64,000 bases of DNA from Acidisarcina sp963790505 (GTDB lineage: Bacteria; Acidobacteriota; Terriglobia; Terriglobales; Acidobacteriaceae), in contig CAWBOT010000002.1 of NCBI GenBank assembly GCA_963790505.1, forward strand, positions 434,001 through 498,000, read 5' to 3'. Shown piece by piece: positions 61,224 through 64,000 of the stretch. Both the position numbers and the translations under genes were made by a program. The notes beneath the pieces were generated by a model. The model saw only the letters and a list, made by a program, of their open reading frames with translations. It did no database searches and was not told the origin of the DNA. Every line of letters starts with the position of its first letter. The stretch's first letter is position 1.

Positions 61224-61805
61224 ATGGAATTCTGCGCATTTGATGCATCGTATGTGGAGCGGCTGCGCGCCGGGGATTTTCGCACGCAGGAGCATTTTGC
61301 CGCTTATTTCAGCGAGTTGATCCGGGTGAAGCTGCGATCGCGAGTGCGCAGTCCGGAAGACATAGAAGATATTCGCCAGGAGACCTTCGGGCGTGTGCTG
61401 AAGGCGCTGCGTTCCGAGCATGGCCTGCGCGAGCCGGAGAAGTTGGGGGCGTTTGTCAACGCCACATGCAACAACGTTCGCAACGAATATTACCGCAGCG
61501 GCGCCCGGGATGGATTGCTGGATGACGACACCTTGCCGCCCGACCCTCCTGATCCGGGGCCGGGGGCGCTCGACCGGTTGATCAGCAGCGATGTGCAGGC
61601 ACAGGTGCGGGAGATACTTGACGCTCTTTCGGACCGGGACCGGAGGCTGATTCGCGAAGTGTTGCTGGAAGAGCGAAGCAAGGACGAGGTTTGCCAGGAC
61701 CTGGGGGTGGACCGGGATTATCTGCGCGTGCTGGTGCACCGCGCCAAACAGGCTTTCAAAGACCGGTACATGGAGGGGAGGCCCCGACCGGTGGGAAGAC
61801 GGTGA
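61224..61805 (+). CDS. ECF-type RNA polymerase sigma factor
   Basis: This is a 193-residue protein with sigma-2 (IEDIRQETFGRVLKAL) and sigma-4 (EVCQDLGVDRDYLRVLVHRAK) regions. The region-4 helix-turn-helix is clear. The linker contains a Pro/Asp stretch (DDDTLPPDPPDPGPG). A zinc-finger-type anti-sigma gene follows after 124 bases, so the cassette is probably autoregulated. The start at 61224 fits the family N-terminus; 61155 is possible. Confidence 0.85.
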   Translation: MEFCAFDASYVERLRAGDFRTQEHFAAYFSELIRVKLRSRVRSPEDIEDIRQETFGRVLKALRSEHGLREPEKLGAFVNATCNNVRNEYYRSGARDGLLDDDTLPPDPPDPGPGALDRLISSDVQAQVREILDALSDRDRRLIREVLLEERSKDEVCQDLGVDRDYLRVLVHRAKQAFKDRYMEGRPRPVGRR

Positions 61806-61929
61806 GGCAAAGAATGACGGAAGACGGCCGGCGCGAAGCAAGACTGCCAGGGATTGATACGTTTACTGCGGCAAAGTCACTAAATAATGAGTCTAGACAG
61901 TAGCGGCTTTTCCGGTGCCGAGGTTATTT

Positions 61930-62604
61930 ATGGACCATGCAACAGCAAAGAGATCGATGGCGGCGGAGAAATATCTCCTCGACGAATTCGATCCTGAAGA
62001 GCGAGACGCGTTCGAGGAGCACTTATTTTCGTGCGACGAATGCGCGCAGGATGTCAGGGCCGGCGCGGCGCTGATGAAACATGGGCGGGAGATCTTTGCC
62101 CAGGAAGAAGTAGCGGAGGTCCGGGCAGCGGCGCCAGCGAGGCCGCCAAGACGAGAGTGGTTCAACTGGCTGCGGCCGGCGTTTGCGGTGCCGGTCTTTG
62201 CGTTGATGCTGGGCGTGGTGACCTTCCAGAACCTGGTGCAGTTTCCCGCGCTTGAGCATTCGCTGGTGGCGATGAATTCGCCGGCGATTCTGCCCTCAGC
62301 CGACCTGCACAGCGGGAGCGCGAGGGGCGACGAGCATGTGGTGACAGCAAAGGCGGGACAGCTATTTCAGTTGACGCTGGATATTCCCGACAACAGTAAA
62401 GCTGCGCATACGGCGGAGTTGTATGATTCCGGGGGGCGGAAGTTGTGGTCTCTGCCGATACCGGCCGACGCCCCGATGAGCGGGTTGACGTTGAAGATGC
62501 CGGGCGATCTTCCGGCGGGCGATTACACGCTGGCGGTGACAAGAGCCGACGGCAGCGGAGCGAGCGAGGTCTCGCGTTACGCGTTCAAGTTACGCCGTGA
62601 GTAA
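61930..62604 (+). CDS. membrane-anchored zinc-finger anti-sigma factor
   Basis: This 224-residue protein starts MDHATAKRSMAAEKYLLDEF and has a zf-HC2-type zinc-finger (FEEHLFSCDECAQDV) in its N-terminus, which would bind the sigma factor. A single hydrophobic helix (AFAVPVFALMLGVVTFQNLV) at about residue 85 separates it from a periplasmic sensor-like domain. GAGG precedes the start at 61930. It follows the ECF gene on the same strand. Confidence 0.78.
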   Translation: MDHATAKRSMAAEKYLLDEFDPEERDAFEEHLFSCDECAQDVRAGAALMKHGREIFAQEEVAEVRAAAPARPPRREWFNWLRPAFAVPVFALMLGVVTFQNLVQFPALEHSLVAMNSPAILPSADLHSGSARGDEHVVTAKAGQLFQLTLDIPDNSKAAHTAELYDSGGRKLWSLPIPADAPMSGLTLKMPGDLPAGDYTLAVTRADGSGASEVSRYAFKLRRE

Positions 62605-62628
62605 GCAAGAAGGGATCGAGGAGACTAG

Positions 62629-63582
62629 ATGGCAGACAGCGGGAGAGATCTAACCCACTACTATCACGCCAACGCCAGCGGCTGGGGCGGAGAGGTGACC
62701 CGGCCTATCAAGAGGAACCTCGGGGTGCTGGCGCCAACCTCGTTGCCGATAGTGGGAGGACACACCACCGCAGTACACGAAGATTTTGGGGTGGACCTCG
62801 GCCGGGACGATGCGGGAGTGTACCGGAGCATTTTCGTCAAGCGGGCTTTCACGGAGGTCTCGGGCGGTCTCGACCCTGAGGACAACTCATTTCACACGGT
62901 GGTGAAGGCGGAGATCGAGGGGCTGAACCTCTTAAATATCTTGTACGCCGAAAAGATTTCGCTGCGGATCGACACCTACCATCCGCCTGTCCTTGAGACA
63001 TCCGGCGGGGACACGCGCGGCGACTCTTCGTATGCGGCATACTATCCCACGGTTTCCTTGTCGAACCTGAAGTACGAGGGCCTGAGCGCGCATGGCGCGA
63101 GGCTGATTCCAGAGGTGGATGCGCTGGAATTCTTCAAGAATAAGCGCAAGCCGAATTACCCCGACAAACCGTGGTTCCAGGATGAAGGCTTGCAGAAGTT
63201 CGCACTGGAGCAGAGCCGGGCATTGGCAGACGGCGTGAAAGCGGACGATGCGTTACGCGATATCCCGGTCTTCCAGCGGCTTCTGGCCCGGCATGAAGCC
63301 CAACGCGGCCCGAACAGCAAGAACGCGATCGATCAACGGGGGAACCTCGTGATCTCGATCGTCAATGGGGTCAAGATTGAAGGCGTGCATGGCGACGACG
63401 TGAAATCCGCAGGCAATGTGCTGTACATTCGCGATCTTGGCAGGGTCTTCCTGGGGGAACTGATCGTGGATGGCAATGTCTTCAACCTGTCCATGCTGCG
63501 CGCCGATATGGGCAGCGCGGCCGCCGGGAGCGCCAGTGGACCCGGAGGAACCGCAAACGGCAGTGGTCCCGGAGGGAGATAG
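62629..63582 (+). CDS. hypothetical protein downstream of the anti-sigma gene
   Basis: This 317-residue protein has no signal or membrane segment. It starts ADSGRDLTHYYHANASGWGG and ends with a Gly/Ser/Pro-rich tail (GSASGPGGTANGSGPGGR). No family recognised. Its ATG lies 24 bases after the anti-sigma stop with GAGGAGA close by, so it is in the same operon and may be under the control of that sigma factor. Confidence 0.6.
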   Translation: MADSGRDLTHYYHANASGWGGEVTRPIKRNLGVLAPTSLPIVGGHTTAVHEDFGVDLGRDDAGVYRSIFVKRAFTEVSGGLDPEDNSFHTVVKAEIEGLNLLNILYAEKISLRIDTYHPPVLETSGGDTRGDSSYAAYYPTVSLSNLKYEGLSAHGARLIPEVDALEFFKNKRKPNYPDKPWFQDEGLQKFALEQSRALADGVKADDALRDIPVFQRLLARHEAQRGPNSKNAIDQRGNLVISIVNGVKIEGVHGDDVKSAGNVLYIRDLGRVFLGELIVDGNVFNLSMLRADMGSAAAGSASGPGGTANGSGPGGR

Positions 63583-63678
63583 CACTCGAAGGGATTGGCT
63601 AGAGTAGCAATGCCTCTCTGGCAGAGCCCAATTCGACCGCTTCTTCTGGTTCCTGTACGCTGCTCCCAAGGGAGCGTG

Positions 63679-64000
63679 GATGGATCGAATCTGCAGGGAT
63701 CTTGCGCGGCTGGGTGTCGCTGCGATCCTTATCTCCTGCATCGGCTGCGGACACGGGAAGTCCGATCCTGAAAAGCTCTTCCGCGATGCGGAATCCGCCT
63801 ACCAACGAGGCGACTTCGTTCAGGCACAAAGTGAGGCAGGAGCCGGCTACCAACGGTTTGCGTCGTCAGATAGAGCATCTGCTGGTCGTTTTCGCGTACT
63901 GCAGGCGCGGGCCATGCTGGCCACGGGGAAGTATGACCAGGTTCTCGCCGAGTTAGCGAATTCTCCGTCCGAGGTCTTCGCCAATTGCGCAGTTGCTGCG
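63679..64000 (+). CDS. lipoprotein with TPR-like start, truncated at window edge
   Basis: The first 107 codons read MDRICRDLARLGVAAILISC, then IGCGHGKSDPEKLF, which looks like a lipoprotein signal with the lipobox cysteine at ISCIGC. The next part (DAESAYQRGDFVQAQSEAGA, and RVLQARAMLATGKYDQVLAE) resembles TPR helices. In other acidobacterial loci a CHAT-protease domain often follows such a start in ECF cassettes, but the rest lies outside the window. AAGGGAG precedes the ATG. Confidence 0.6.

Noticed and set aside
1..64000. CRISPR arrays, rRNA and tRNA genes
   Set aside because: No regularly spaced direct repeats, no rRNA cores and no complete cloverleaf were seen on either strand. A covariance search would be the decisive test.

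Overview
The window looks like chromosomal DNA from an Acidobacteriota species of the Terriglobales type (Granulicella/Edaphobacter/Terriglobus-like). This is inferred, not proven. The grounds are roughly 60 % GC, adjacent lpxB and an ABC exporter of the MsbA type (a Gram-negative envelope), bshC (bacillithiol), metY-metX, a TreY-type trehalose enzyme, several secreted or membrane proteins of acidobacterial style, and many short intergenic palindromes. I saw no rRNA, tRNA or CRISPR array.

Layout. 0.2-5.0 kb: an amidohydrolase, then a HAD-UbiA fusion, a DprE1-like oxidase and a DprE2-like reductase, which together look like a polyprenyl-phosphate pentose (arabinose-type) pathway. 5.0-8.5 kb: a YqaE-like peptide, a methyltransferase and the metY-metX pair behind a leader with a terminator. 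8.7-11.6 kb: a serine hydrolase, a small protein and a Tat-exported phosphoesterase. 11.7-18.4 kb: a PpiD-like foldase and malQ, both cut by a dense cluster of single-base indels that looks like poor sequence quality, then treY. 18.5-23.9 kb: small proteins, two MacB-type permeases and an M1-peptidase homologue whose zinc site is lost. 23.9-28.3 kb: lpxB, the ABC exporter and hemW. 28.4-30.5 kb: two GT2 glycosyltransferases with a 44-residue membrane peptide between them.

30.5-36.2 kb is an accessory island that contains some AT-richer genes. It holds an IS3/IS407-type element that splits a small HEAAH-type metallopeptidase gene, a TraB/GumN-like gene, a decayed GNAT copy, an IS110 element inserted inside a dispersed repeat, a GIY-YIG nuclease bracketed by copies of that same repeat, and the intact GNAT gene. 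36-48 kb carries housekeeping and small membrane genes (cupin, K+-channel-like, DoxX-like, polX, cold-shock, Nudix, DUF2520, bshC, YjbQ, GNAT). It is studded with eight palindromes that have variable stems but a constant GGGGCACCC-type tail, and one of them lies in frame inside polX.

48.2-53.1 kb: a giant Ser/Thr kinase-ATPase-TPR protein followed closely by an acetoacetate-decarboxylase-like protein. 53.1-64 kb: a secreted protein, a PagL-like lipid A deacylase with a glutamate formimidoyltransferase, a secreted CBM2-FN3 protein, yebC, a GT-C-like membrane protein, and an ECF sigma / anti-sigma cassette that leads into a truncated lipoprotein at the window edge.

The most novel signals are the repeat-bracketed GIY-YIG gene with an IS110 sitting in the same repeat, the variable-stem palindrome family including its in-frame copy in polX, the acidobacterial DprE-type pathway with a built-in phosphatase, and the zinc-less M1 homologue.
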